64,000 bases of DNA, taken from positions 496,001 through 560,000 of the forward strand of contig NZ_RQXX01000001.1 in NCBI RefSeq assembly GCF_004011175.1, given 5' to 3'. Positions within the stretch are counted from its first letter, which is position 1. Every line of letters starts with the position of its first letter. The DNA comes from Mesobaculum littorinae (GTDB lineage Bacteria; Pseudomonadota; Alphaproteobacteria; Rhodobacterales; Rhodobacteraceae). The notes below the pieces were generated by a model, which saw nothing but the letters and a program-made list of their open reading frames with translations, made no database searches and was not told the DNA's origin. The translations under genes and the position numbers were made by a program. Positions 57,195-64,000 of the stretch are shown here, piece after piece.

Positions 57195-58985
57195 ATGGCC
57201 GAGGATCGGGCAGCCGCCGCCGAACGTGGCAGGTCGAAACGGATCGGGGCGCTGGGGCAACTCTGGCCGTTTCTGGCACCGTATCGCGGGCTGGTTGTGG
57301 GGGCGCTTCTGGCGCTGGCCCTGACCGCCTGCATCTCTCTCATCCTGCCGCTGGCCGTGCGCCGCGTGGTCGACGGGTTCGAAACCTCGGCCGCCGCGCT
57401 TCTGGACAAGTATTTCATGGCCGCGCTGGCGATCGCCGGTCTTCTCGCTCTGGGCACGGGGCTGCGCTATTACCTCGTCACCCGGCTGGGCGAACGCGTC
57501 GTGGCCGATATCCGCAAGGCCGTCTTCGACCGGGTCATCGGGATGAGCCCGGTCTTCTACGAACGCCTGATGACGGGCGAGGTGCTTAGCCGGATCACCA
57601 CCGACACCACGCTGATCCTGTCGGTGATCGGCTCGTCCGTGTCGGTCGCGCTGCGCAACGTGCTGCTGCTGATCGGCGGGCTTGGGGCGCTGTTCTTCAC
57701 CTCGGCCAAGCTGACGCTTCTGGTGCTGCTGATCGTGCCCGCGGTGATCGTGCCGATCATCGTTCTCGGACGCCGTCTGCGGGTGTTGTCGCGGCGCAAC
57801 CAGGACTGGGTCGCCGCGTCCTCTGCCAACGCGTCCGAGGCGCTGACTTCGGTGCAGGCGGTGCAGGCCTTCACCCACGAGGGGCTGAGCCGCGATGCCT
57901 TCGCGCAGGTGACCGAGACCAGCTTTCAGTCGGCCAAGACGCGGATCGGGGTGCGCGCGGCGATGACCGTGATCGTCATCGCGCTGATCTTTTCCGGTAT
58001 CGTCGGCGTGCTCTGGATCGGCGCCCGCGACGTGCGCGCCGACCTGATGAGCGTGGGCGAGTTGGTGCAGTTCGTGATCTACGCGGTGATGGTCGCAGGG
58101 GCCGCCGCGGCGCTGTCCGAGATCTGGGGCGAGCTGCAGCGCGCCGCTGGCGCAACCGAGCGTCTGGCCGAGCTTCTGGCGGTCGAGGACAGCGTGACGG
58201 ATCCCGACGCGCCCGTGTCCCTGCCCGCGCCGGTGCGGGGCGAGATCGCGTTCGAGGACGTGGCGTTCTCATACCCCGCGCGGCCCGATCTGCCTGCGCT
58301 GGACGGGATTTCGCTGCGCGTGGCGCCGGGCGAGACGGTGGCGCTGGTGGGCCCGTCGGGGGCCGGGAAGACCACGATCATCCAGCTTCTGCTGCGGTTC
58401 TACGATCCGCAATCCGGCGCGGTTCGGCTGGACGGCGTCGACCTGCGCGACATGACGCGGGCCGAGTTCCGCCGCGCCCTGGCGCTGGTGCCGCAGGACC
58501 CGGTGATTTTTGCCGACACGGCGCGCGAGAACATCCGCTTTGGTCGGCCCGAAGCCACGGATGCCGAGGTCGAGGCCGCCGCCCGCGCCGCCGCCGCGCA
58601 TGATTTCCTGGCCCGGTTGCCGGATGGTTACGACACCTATGTGGGCGAGCGCGGGGTGATGCTGTCGGGCGGGCAGAAGCAGCGCGTGGCCATCGCCCGC
58701 GCCATCCTGCGTGACGCTCCGGTGATGCTGCTGGACGAAGCGACCAGCGCGCTCGATGCCGAAAGCGAAGGTGCGGTACAGCGCGCGGTCGACGAGCTGA
58801 GCGTGGGGCGCACGATGATCGTCGTGGCGCATCGCCTCGCGACGGTGAAGAAGGCCGACCGCATCCTGGTCTTCGACGGCGGGCGCATCGTCGCCGAGGG
58901 CACGCATGACAGTCTCGTCAACGAGGGTGGCCTGTACGCCCGGCTGGCGCGGCTTCAATTCACCGACGGGATGGCGGCCGAGTAG
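57195..58985 (+). CDS. MsbA-like ABC exporter (fused permease-ATPase)
   Basis: A 596-residue half-transporter that dimerises in the inner membrane, of the MsbA-related group that exports lipids or drugs. Six helices lie in about 25-310. The ATPase (about 350-590) has Walker A VGPSGAGKTT, Q-loop LVPQDPVIF, signature MLSGGQKQRVAIARA, Walker B VMLLDEATSALD and switch His in VVAHRLATV. GAGGGTGAGAC precedes ATG 57195. It may flip lipid A or another lipid; substrate is inferred only from family. Confidence 0.93.
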   Translation: MAEDRAAAAERGRSKRIGALGQLWPFLAPYRGLVVGALLALALTACISLILPLAVRRVVDGFETSAAALLDKYFMAALAIAGLLALGTGLRYYLVTRLGERVVADIRKAVFDRVIGMSPVFYERLMTGEVLSRITTDTTLILSVIGSSVSVALRNVLLLIGGLGALFFTSAKLTLLVLLIVPAVIVPIIVLGRRLRVLSRRNQDWVAASSANASEALTSVQAVQAFTHEGLSRDAFAQVTETSFQSAKTRIGVRAAMTVIVIALIFSGIVGVLWIGARDVRADLMSVGELVQFVIYAVMVAGAAAALSEIWGELQRAAGATERLAELLAVEDSVTDPDAPVSLPAPVRGEIAFEDVAFSYPARPDLPALDGISLRVAPGETVALVGPSGAGKTTIIQLLLRFYDPQSGAVRLDGVDLRDMTRAEFRRALALVPQDPVIFADTARENIRFGRPEATDAEVEAAARAAAAHDFLARLPDGYDTYVGERGVMLSGGQKQRVAIARAILRDAPVMLLDEATSALDAESEGAVQRAVDELSVGRTMIVVAHRLATVKKADRILVFDGGRIVAEGTHDSLVNEGGLYARLARLQFTDGMAAE

Positions 58986-59134
58986 CGCAACTGCCCGATG
59001 TCGCCCCCGGGCGTGTCCGCGCCCTTGTCACGACGGTCCCCGTCGCGACATGTCGAGCGGACTGTGCTTATAGTCTCCGGGATCCGGTCCCGGCCTTCAC
59101 CGGGGCCAGACACAAGACACCGAGGAGACAGTCC

Positions 59135-59503
59135 ATGAGCTACGCACCCGTCGATCTTGCAGCGAAATTCGATCTCTTTTCCGAGCAATGGCGGCCGAAA
59201 GTCGTCGCCGAGATGAATGATTATCAGTTCAAGCTTGCCCGGCTGGAAGGCGAGTTCGTCTGGCACAGCCACCCCGACACCGACGAGACGTTCCTCGTGA
59301 TCGAAGGCGCGCTGCGCATCGAGTTCCGCGACGGGGCCGTCGAGCTTGGCGCGGGCGACATGTTCGTCGTCCCGAAGGGCAAGGAACACCGGCCCGTTGC
59401 GGCCGCCGAGGCCAAGGTATTGCTGATCGAGCCGCGCGGCGTGGTGAACACCGGAGACGCGGACCCCCAGGCCCAAACCGCCCCGGGCGACGTCTGGATC
59501 TGA
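59135..59503 (+). CDS. Single-domain cupin protein
   Basis: A 122-residue cupin. The metal-binding motif 1 is FVWHSHPDTDETFLVIEGAL (His, His, Glu near 43-52) and motif 2 is GDMFVVPKGKEHRP (His near 87). Function of such small cupins varies (sugar isomerase, dioxygenase or sensor) and is unknown here. It is preceded by GAGGAGAC and followed after 148 bases by an acyl-CoA synthetase on the same strand. Confidence 0.85.
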   Translation: MSYAPVDLAAKFDLFSEQWRPKVVAEMNDYQFKLARLEGEFVWHSHPDTDETFLVIEGALRIEFRDGAVELGAGDMFVVPKGKEHRPVAAAEAKVLLIEPRGVVNTGDADPQAQTAPGDVWI

Positions 59504-59651
59504 TTGGCCCGGCACCGCGGCGCGATAAAGACGCAACCGGAACGCGACCATGCCGCGGCGCCGGATCGCCGCGTCATTCTTGCGCCGTGGCGCATGATCT
59601 CGCAAGCTTGGTCCGGACCGGTCGGACATCGACCGTGGGAGGAGGATTGAG

Positions 59652-61547
59652 ATGAGCGTATTCGCTTCGCGCGCCGACAGGGACGCGATCGAGGCCGAGC
59701 ACCCTTGGCCCGCACAGGACGCGCCGCGCACTGTCTACGAACGCCTGAGCCGCACCGCCGACGCCCATGGCTGGCGCGACGCGATTACCTTTCAGCTTCT
59801 CTCGGGGCCGCAGGACAAGGCCGAGACGCTTACCTGGAGCGAACTTCACGGTCGCGTCACCCAGACCGCCAACCTGTTTCGCAGCCTCGGCGTGGGCGAA
59901 GGCGACGTTGTCGCCTGTCTGATGCCCAACTGCAACGAGACGGCGCAGGCGATCCTGGGCGGCATGACGGCAGGGATCGTCAACCCGATCAATCCGCTTC
60001 TCGACCCCGAACACATCGCCGGTATCCTGCGGCACACCAACGCCAAGGTGCTGGTGACGCTGAAGTCCTTTCCCAAGTCCGACGTCGCGCAAAAGGCGGC
60101 CGAGGCGCTGCGCCATGCGCCCAACGTGGAAACCGTGCTCGAGGTCGATCTGACACGCTACCTCACGCCGCCGAAGTCATGGATCGTGCCGTTGATCCGG
60201 CCCAAGACCAAGGTGCGCCACCGGGCCCGCGTGCTCGACTTCACGGCCGAGCGGGACCGCCAGAAGGCCGACGCGTTGGACTTCGAGGACCGGCCCGACG
60301 ACCGCGTCGCGGCCTATTTCCACACCGGCGGCACCACGGGGCTGCCCAAGGTCGCGCAGCATCGCAACGGCGGGCTGATCTACAACGGCTGGATCGGGGA
60401 AAGACTGCTGTTCGGCGAAGAGGACACGATCATGTGCCCTCTGCCGCTGTTCCACGTCTTCGCCTGTCAGGTGATCCTGCTGGCGATGATCACCAGCGGC
60501 GCCCACGGGGTGTTCCCCACCCCAGCGGGCTATCGTGGCGATGGCGTCTTCGACAATTTCTGGAAGCTCATCGAGCGCTGGCGCGTGACATTCATCATCG
60601 CCGTGCCGACCGCGATTTCGGCCCTGATGCAGCGGCCGGTCGACGCGGACGTCTCGAGCGTCAAGATCGCGTTCTCGGGCTCGTCCCCGCTTCCGGTCGA
60701 GCTGTTTCGCAGGTTCGAAAAGGCCACCGGCGTCAACATCGTTGAAGGGTACGGGTTGACCGAGGCGACCTGCCTCGTCTCCTGCAACCCGGTCGACGGG
60801 GAAAAGCGTATCGGATCGGTGGGCATTCCCTTCCCGCACACCAAGGTGACAATCCGAAAGCCAGGCCCCGACGGCGTGCGCGAATGCGGCGTGGACGAGG
60901 TGGGCGAAATCTGCGTGGCCTCGCCCGGCGTCTATCCCGGGGTCTATACCGAGGAAGAGAAGAACGGCGACATGTATCACCGGCAGGTCTACCTGCGCAC
61001 CGGCGATCTGGGGCGCGTGGATGCCGACGGTTACCTGTGGATCACCGGGCGCGCCAAGGACCTGATCATCCGCGGCGGCCACAACATCGACCCGGCCGAG
61101 ATCGAAGAGGCGTTGTCGGCGCATGATGCCGTCGCCGTCGTGGGCGCCATCGGTCAGCCCGACGCCCACGCGGGCGAGCTGCCCTGCGCCTATGTCGAGC
61201 TGTGCGCCGGCAGTACCGCCACACCGGACGAGCTGATGGCCTTCGCCCGCGACCGCATCCACGAACGCGCGGCCTATCCGAAGTATATCGAGGTGCTGGA
61301 CGAGCTTCCGAAGACAGCCGTGGGCAAGGTGTTCAAGCCCGATCTGCGCCGCCGCGCCATTGCCCGTGTCTACAACGAGGCGCTGGAACATGCCGGCGTC
61401 GCCGCCGAGGTTTCGGAGGTTGTCGAGGATCCAAAGCGCGGGCTAGTCGCGCGGCTGCGTCCCACCGCGGACGATCTCGATCACGAGGCGCTGCGCCGGG
61501 TTCTGGGTGATTTCACCCGGCCATGGGAATTGGAGACCGACGCCTGA
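59652..61547 (+). CDS. Acyl-CoA synthetase (AMP-forming)
   Basis: A 631-residue ANL-superfamily ligase that activates carboxylic acids as acyl-AMP and then acyl-CoA. Motifs are the P-loop YFHTGGTTGLPKVAQHRNG, the A5 block GYGLTEATCLV, YLRTGDLGRVDADGYLWITGR, and the C-terminal catalytic Lys in LPKTAVGKVFKP. It resembles medium/long-chain fatty acyl-CoA synthetases of Rhodobacterales. A strong GGGAGGAGG precedes ATG 59652. The C-terminal 60 residues after the A10 motif are an extension. Confidence 0.92.
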   Translation: MSVFASRADRDAIEAEHPWPAQDAPRTVYERLSRTADAHGWRDAITFQLLSGPQDKAETLTWSELHGRVTQTANLFRSLGVGEGDVVACLMPNCNETAQAILGGMTAGIVNPINPLLDPEHIAGILRHTNAKVLVTLKSFPKSDVAQKAAEALRHAPNVETVLEVDLTRYLTPPKSWIVPLIRPKTKVRHRARVLDFTAERDRQKADALDFEDRPDDRVAAYFHTGGTTGLPKVAQHRNGGLIYNGWIGERLLFGEEDTIMCPLPLFHVFACQVILLAMITSGAHGVFPTPAGYRGDGVFDNFWKLIERWRVTFIIAVPTAISALMQRPVDADVSSVKIAFSGSSPLPVELFRRFEKATGVNIVEGYGLTEATCLVSCNPVDGEKRIGSVGIPFPHTKVTIRKPGPDGVRECGVDEVGEICVASPGVYPGVYTEEEKNGDMYHRQVYLRTGDLGRVDADGYLWITGRAKDLIIRGGHNIDPAEIEEALSAHDAVAVVGAIGQPDAHAGELPCAYVELCAGSTATPDELMAFARDRIHERAAYPKYIEVLDELPKTAVGKVFKPDLRRRAIARVYNEALEHAGVAAEVSEVVEDPKRGLVARLRPTADDLDHEALRRVLGDFTRPWELETDA

Positions 61548-61594
61548 GCGCCACGTCACCGGGCGACCGGGGCCGGGGCCTGCTGGTCCCGGGC

Positions 61595-61897
61595 CTAGTC
61601 TGCGGGGGTGATGGCTATACGCTGGCGCAGGCTGCCGTCGCCGGCGTTGAGGATCAGGATCTCGTCCTCCTGGGTGACCACAGCGAACCAGTCGCGCCCG
61701 CGGGTGAAGGCGGTGGCGCGGGCGCCGTCGGGCAGGGCGATCTGCTCGGGCAGGGGAATCGCGTCGGGATCGGGGAAGCGCGTGACAAACAGGTAGATCA
61801 GGACTAAGAGCCCCAGCACCATCGTTCCGGTCAGCGCCGTGACGAGCCACCGCAGCCATGTCAGATGCCGGTCAACCCCGGGGGATGTGTCGTCCAT
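61595..61897 (-). CDS. DUF6476-like single-pass membrane protein
   Basis: A 100-residue protein with one transmembrane helix (about 16-38: LVTALTGTMVLGLLVLIYLFV) and a C-terminal beta-rich domain (ARATAFTRGRDWFAVVTQEDEILILNAGDG). I believe it is DUF6476, a Rhodobacterales family of unknown function. Its ATG (61897-61895) shares the four bases CATG with the ATG of divergent rluD, so the two coding regions overlap by two bases at their 5' ends and each promoter must lie in the other gene or be internal. Confidence 0.75.
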   Translation of the reverse strand: MDDTSPGVDRHLTWLRWLVTALTGTMVLGLLVLIYLFVTRFPDPDAIPLPEQIALPDGARATAFTRGRDWFAVVTQEDEILILNAGDGSLRQRIAITPAD

Positions 61898-62927
61898 GCC
61901 GCCTTCGCCTCTTCGCGTCACGCTCGGGGAAGATCCTCCCGCGCGCCTTGATAAGGCCTTGGCCCGCGACGTGCCAGAGGCGGCGCATCTCAGCCGGTCA
62001 AGGCTGGCCCGGCTGATCGCCGAGGGGGCCGTGCTGCGTGCCGGCGTGGCCGTGACCGATGCCAAGGCCCGGGTTGCGGCGGGCGAGGTCTTCGACATCG
62101 TCGTACCCGAGCCCGAGGATGTCGAGACGGTCGCCGAGGACATCCCCCTGACGATCCTGCACGAGGACGAGGATCTGCTGGTCGTCGACAAGCCCGCGGG
62201 CATGGTCGTCCATCCCGCACCCGGCAGTCCCGGGGGCACGCTGGTCAACGCGCTGCTGCACCATTTCGGCGGCAACCTGTCGGGGGTCGGCGGGGAACGG
62301 CGGCCGGGCATCGTGCATCGCATCGACAAGGATACCTCGGGGCTGCTGGTGGTCGCGAAAAGCGACCGGGCCCACCACGGACTGGCCGAGCAGTTTGCCG
62401 CCCATGACGTTGAACGCAGGTATCTGGCGTTGTGTCACGGCGTGCCGGACCGCGCCGATCCGAGGCTGGCGGGCACGCGCGGGATCAGCTTCGACCCCGG
62501 CGGGGTGGTGAAGATCACCACGCGGCTGGCCCGGCACCGGACCGACCGCCAGCGGCAGGCCGTCTTCTTCGACACGGGCCGCCACGCCGTCACCCGCGTC
62601 ACGCTCGAGCGGGGCTTTGGCACGGCGGCGGCGCTGGTGTCCTGCCGGCTAGAAACCGGGCGCACGCACCAGATCCGCGTCCACATGGCCCATGCCGGCC
62701 ATGCCCTGATCGGCGATCAGGTCTATGGCGGGCGCCGGCGCGTGTCGGCCGCGATTCTTGGTCCCGACGCCGCAGAGGCTGCGGCGGCGTTTCCCCGACA
62801 GGCCCTGCACGCTGAAACACTGGGCTTCGTGCACCCCGCGAGCGGCGAAACCTTGCGCTTTCGCGCAGAGCCTCCCGCCGATTTTCGCGCACTCGAGCAG
62901 GCGTTGCGCGGCAGGGAGGGCGCGTGA
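61896..62927 (+). CDS. rluD: 23S rRNA pseudouridine synthase, RluD type
   Basis: A 343-residue RluA-family pseudouridine synthase, most like RluD, which modifies helix 69 of 23S rRNA. An S4 RNA-binding domain (about 10-70: ARLDKALARDVPEAAHLSRSRLARLIAEGAV) is followed by the catalytic motif GIVHRIDKDTSGLLVVAK with its Asp near 145, and the C-terminal GRTHQIRVHMAHAGHALIGDQVYG. ATG 61896 is the probable start; it overlaps the start codon of the divergent gene. An upstream GTG at 61887 is a weaker alternative. Confidence 0.92.
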   Translation: MPPSPLRVTLGEDPPARLDKALARDVPEAAHLSRSRLARLIAEGAVLRAGVAVTDAKARVAAGEVFDIVVPEPEDVETVAEDIPLTILHEDEDLLVVDKPAGMVVHPAPGSPGGTLVNALLHHFGGNLSGVGGERRPGIVHRIDKDTSGLLVVAKSDRAHHGLAEQFAAHDVERRYLALCHGVPDRADPRLAGTRGISFDPGGVVKITTRLARHRTDRQRQAVFFDTGRHAVTRVTLERGFGTAAALVSCRLETGRTHQIRVHMAHAGHALIGDQVYGGRRRVSAAILGPDAAEAAAAFPRQALHAETLGFVHPASGETLRFRAEPPADFRALEQALRGREGA

Positions 62928-63054
62928 GCTCGCGCTATGCTCACGTATTGCTTACAATTTTTTGGGAAACCCCCGTTAAACCGGGGCGTTGGCGGGGCAT
63001 GGCTTAACATTTCGGCAAGATTGCTGAAGCATACGTAATCAAGAACTGCGGTAT

Positions 63055-63075
63055 TGAACTGAACCGATCAGTTCA
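63055..63075. promoter_or_regulatory. 8-bp palindrome TGAACTGA-N5-TCAGTTCA upstream of rpoH
   Basis: A perfect inverted repeat 57-77 bases before the rpoH ATG, in an unusually AT-rich upstream region. It is a candidate operator or mRNA stem in the rpoH control region. Confidence 0.55.
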
Positions 63076-63131
63076 TTATTTGGAGGGTAAGCCGCTGCGC
63101 ATATGGCGGGCGGAGATGGAGGGACTGCAAG

Positions 63132-64000
63132 ATGGCTGCGACATACGCAAATCTTCCCGCACCCAGCCCGGAGCAGGGGCTTAATCGGTACCTGCAGGAA
63201 ATTCGCAAGTTTCCGATGCTGGAGCCGGAAGAAGAATACATGCTGGCGAAACGGTGGGTCGAGGATCAGGACACCGAGTCGGCGCACAAGATGGTCACGT
63301 CGCACCTGCGGCTCGCGGCCAAGATCGCCATGGGCTACCGCGGCTACGGCCTGCCGCAGGCCGAGGTGATATCCGAGGCAAACGTGGGCCTGATGCAGGC
63401 GGTCAAGCGGTTCGATCCCGAAAAGGGCTTCCGCCTCGCGACCTATGCCATGTGGTGGATCCGGGCCTCGATCCAGGAGTACATCCTGCGATCCTGGAGC
63501 CTTGTGAAGCTGGGCACCACCTCGGGCCAGAAGAAGCTGTTCTTCAACCTTCGCAAGGCCAAGGCACGTATCGGCGCGCTTGAGGACGGCGATTTGCGGC
63601 CCGAGAACGTGCGCCAGATCGCGACCGACCTGGGCGTGACCGAGGACGAAGTGATCTCGATGAACCGGCGCCTGTCGGGTGGCGACGCATCCCTCAACGC
63701 CACGATCTCGAGCGACGGCGAAGGCAGCGCGCAGTGGCAGGACTGGCTGGAAGACGAAGGCGCCGACCAGGCCACCGACTACGAAGAGCGGGACGAGCTG
63801 GAGATCAGGCGCGAACTGATGACGCAGGCGATGGACGTCCTGAACGAGCGTGAGCGCGATATCCTGATGCAGCGCCGGCTGGAGGATCAGCCGGTGACGT
63901 TGGAAGAGCTTTCGGGCCGTTACGATGTCAGCCGTGAACGCATCCGCCAGATCGAGGTGCGCGCCTTCGAGAAGCTCCAGAAGCGGATGACCGACCTTGC
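63132..64000 (+). CDS. rpoH: RNA polymerase sigma-32 factor RpoH (3' end outside window)
   Basis: RpoH directs heat-shock and, in Rhodobacterales, also photooxidative-stress transcription. The first 289 residues are visible of roughly 298. Region 1.2/2 is LNRYLQEIRKFPMLEPEEEYMLAKRW and SHLRLAAKIAMGYRGYG; the region 2.3-2.4 core is FDPEKGFRLATYAMWWIRASIQEYILRSW. The RpoH box QKKLFFNLRKAK follows, and region 4.2 VTLEELSGRYDVSRERIRQIEVRAFEKLQ ends it. ATG 63132 follows GGAGGGAC. Confidence 0.96.
   Translation, partial: MAATYANLPAPSPEQGLNRYLQEIRKFPMLEPEEEYMLAKRWVEDQDTESAHKMVTSHLRLAAKIAMGYRGYGLPQAEVISEANVGLMQAVKRFDPEKGFRLATYAMWWIRASIQEYILRSWSLVKLGTTSGQKKLFFNLRKAKARIGALEDGDLRPENVRQIATDLGVTEDEVISMNRRLSGGDASLNATISSDGEGSAQWQDWLEDEGADQATDYEERDELEIRRELMTQAMDVLNERERDILMQRRLEDQPVTLEELSGRYDVSRERIRQIEVRAFEKLQKRMTDL

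Overview
The window is a high-GC bacterial chromosome segment that reads as core genome of an alphaproteobacterium in the Rhodobacterales (Roseobacter/Rhodobacter group). The evidence is the pair sciP (DUF1153) and ctrA, the rseP-bamA-skp-fabZ-lpxA-lpxI-lpxB envelope cluster with lpxI in place of lpxH, the small families usg, DUF1127 and DUF6476-like, a likely DUF6280 protein, and rpoH at the right edge. I see no rRNA, tRNA, CRISPR array, transposase or prophage gene. Genes are tightly packed, often with 1-4 nt ATGA/TGATG overlaps.

Layout. 1-7.4 kb: end of rseP, then bamA, skp/ompH, fabZ, lpxA, lpxI, lpxB (outer-membrane assembly and lipid A). 7.5-19.1 kb: mnmA, sciP, ctrA, ligA, recG, a small SOS-type unit, an Fe-S scaffold, hisI, gluQ, a methyltransferase, trmFO. 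19.2-25.9 kb: a LysR regulator, gyrA, usg, speE, a dienelactone hydrolase and speD. 26-30.6 kb: a DUF1127/MocR divergent pair with clear operator repeats, rplM-rpsI, a rhamnan-synthesis-like protein and a small membrane protein. 30.7-41 kb: mnmH (selenouridine synthase), a DMT exporter, a lipid A-type acyltransferase, then an ABC transporter/AttH-like operon running into an FMN protein and a flavoprotein-SelD fusion. 41-47.7 kb: purF, a GT2 enzyme, ygfZ, efp, a conserved small protein, and a divergent Lrp regulator/ornithine decarboxylase pair. 47.9-58.9 kb: an orphan molybdenum hydroxylase large subunit with an overlapping DUF2235 hydrolase, divergent metF/metR, an inositol monophosphatase, a lytic transglycosylase lipoprotein, a PCuAC copper chaperone with a His-rich tail, and an MsbA-like exporter. 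59-64 kb: a cupin, an acyl-CoA synthetase, DUF6476-like/rluD with overlapping start codons, and rpoH (cut by the window end).

Functional links. Ornithine decarboxylase, SpeD and SpeE together give putrescine and spermidine synthesis. MnmA, MnmH and SelD form a wobble-uridine thiolation/selenation route, with GluQ and TrmFO as further tRNA-modifying enzymes. Regulator-target pairs can be read directly from intergenic repeats (MetR/metF, Lrp/odc, MocR/DUF1127).

The most interesting unannotated item is a 40-residue membrane peptide at 14446-14568. It has a strong ribosome site, an alphaproteobacterial LexA-type GTTC-N7-GTTC box about 60 bp upstream and its own terminator, which suggests an SOS-induced small membrane protein. 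Other candidates are two more small ORFs (530-655 and 31969-32061), a two-copy intergenic repeat, and several clean palindromic operator candidates.
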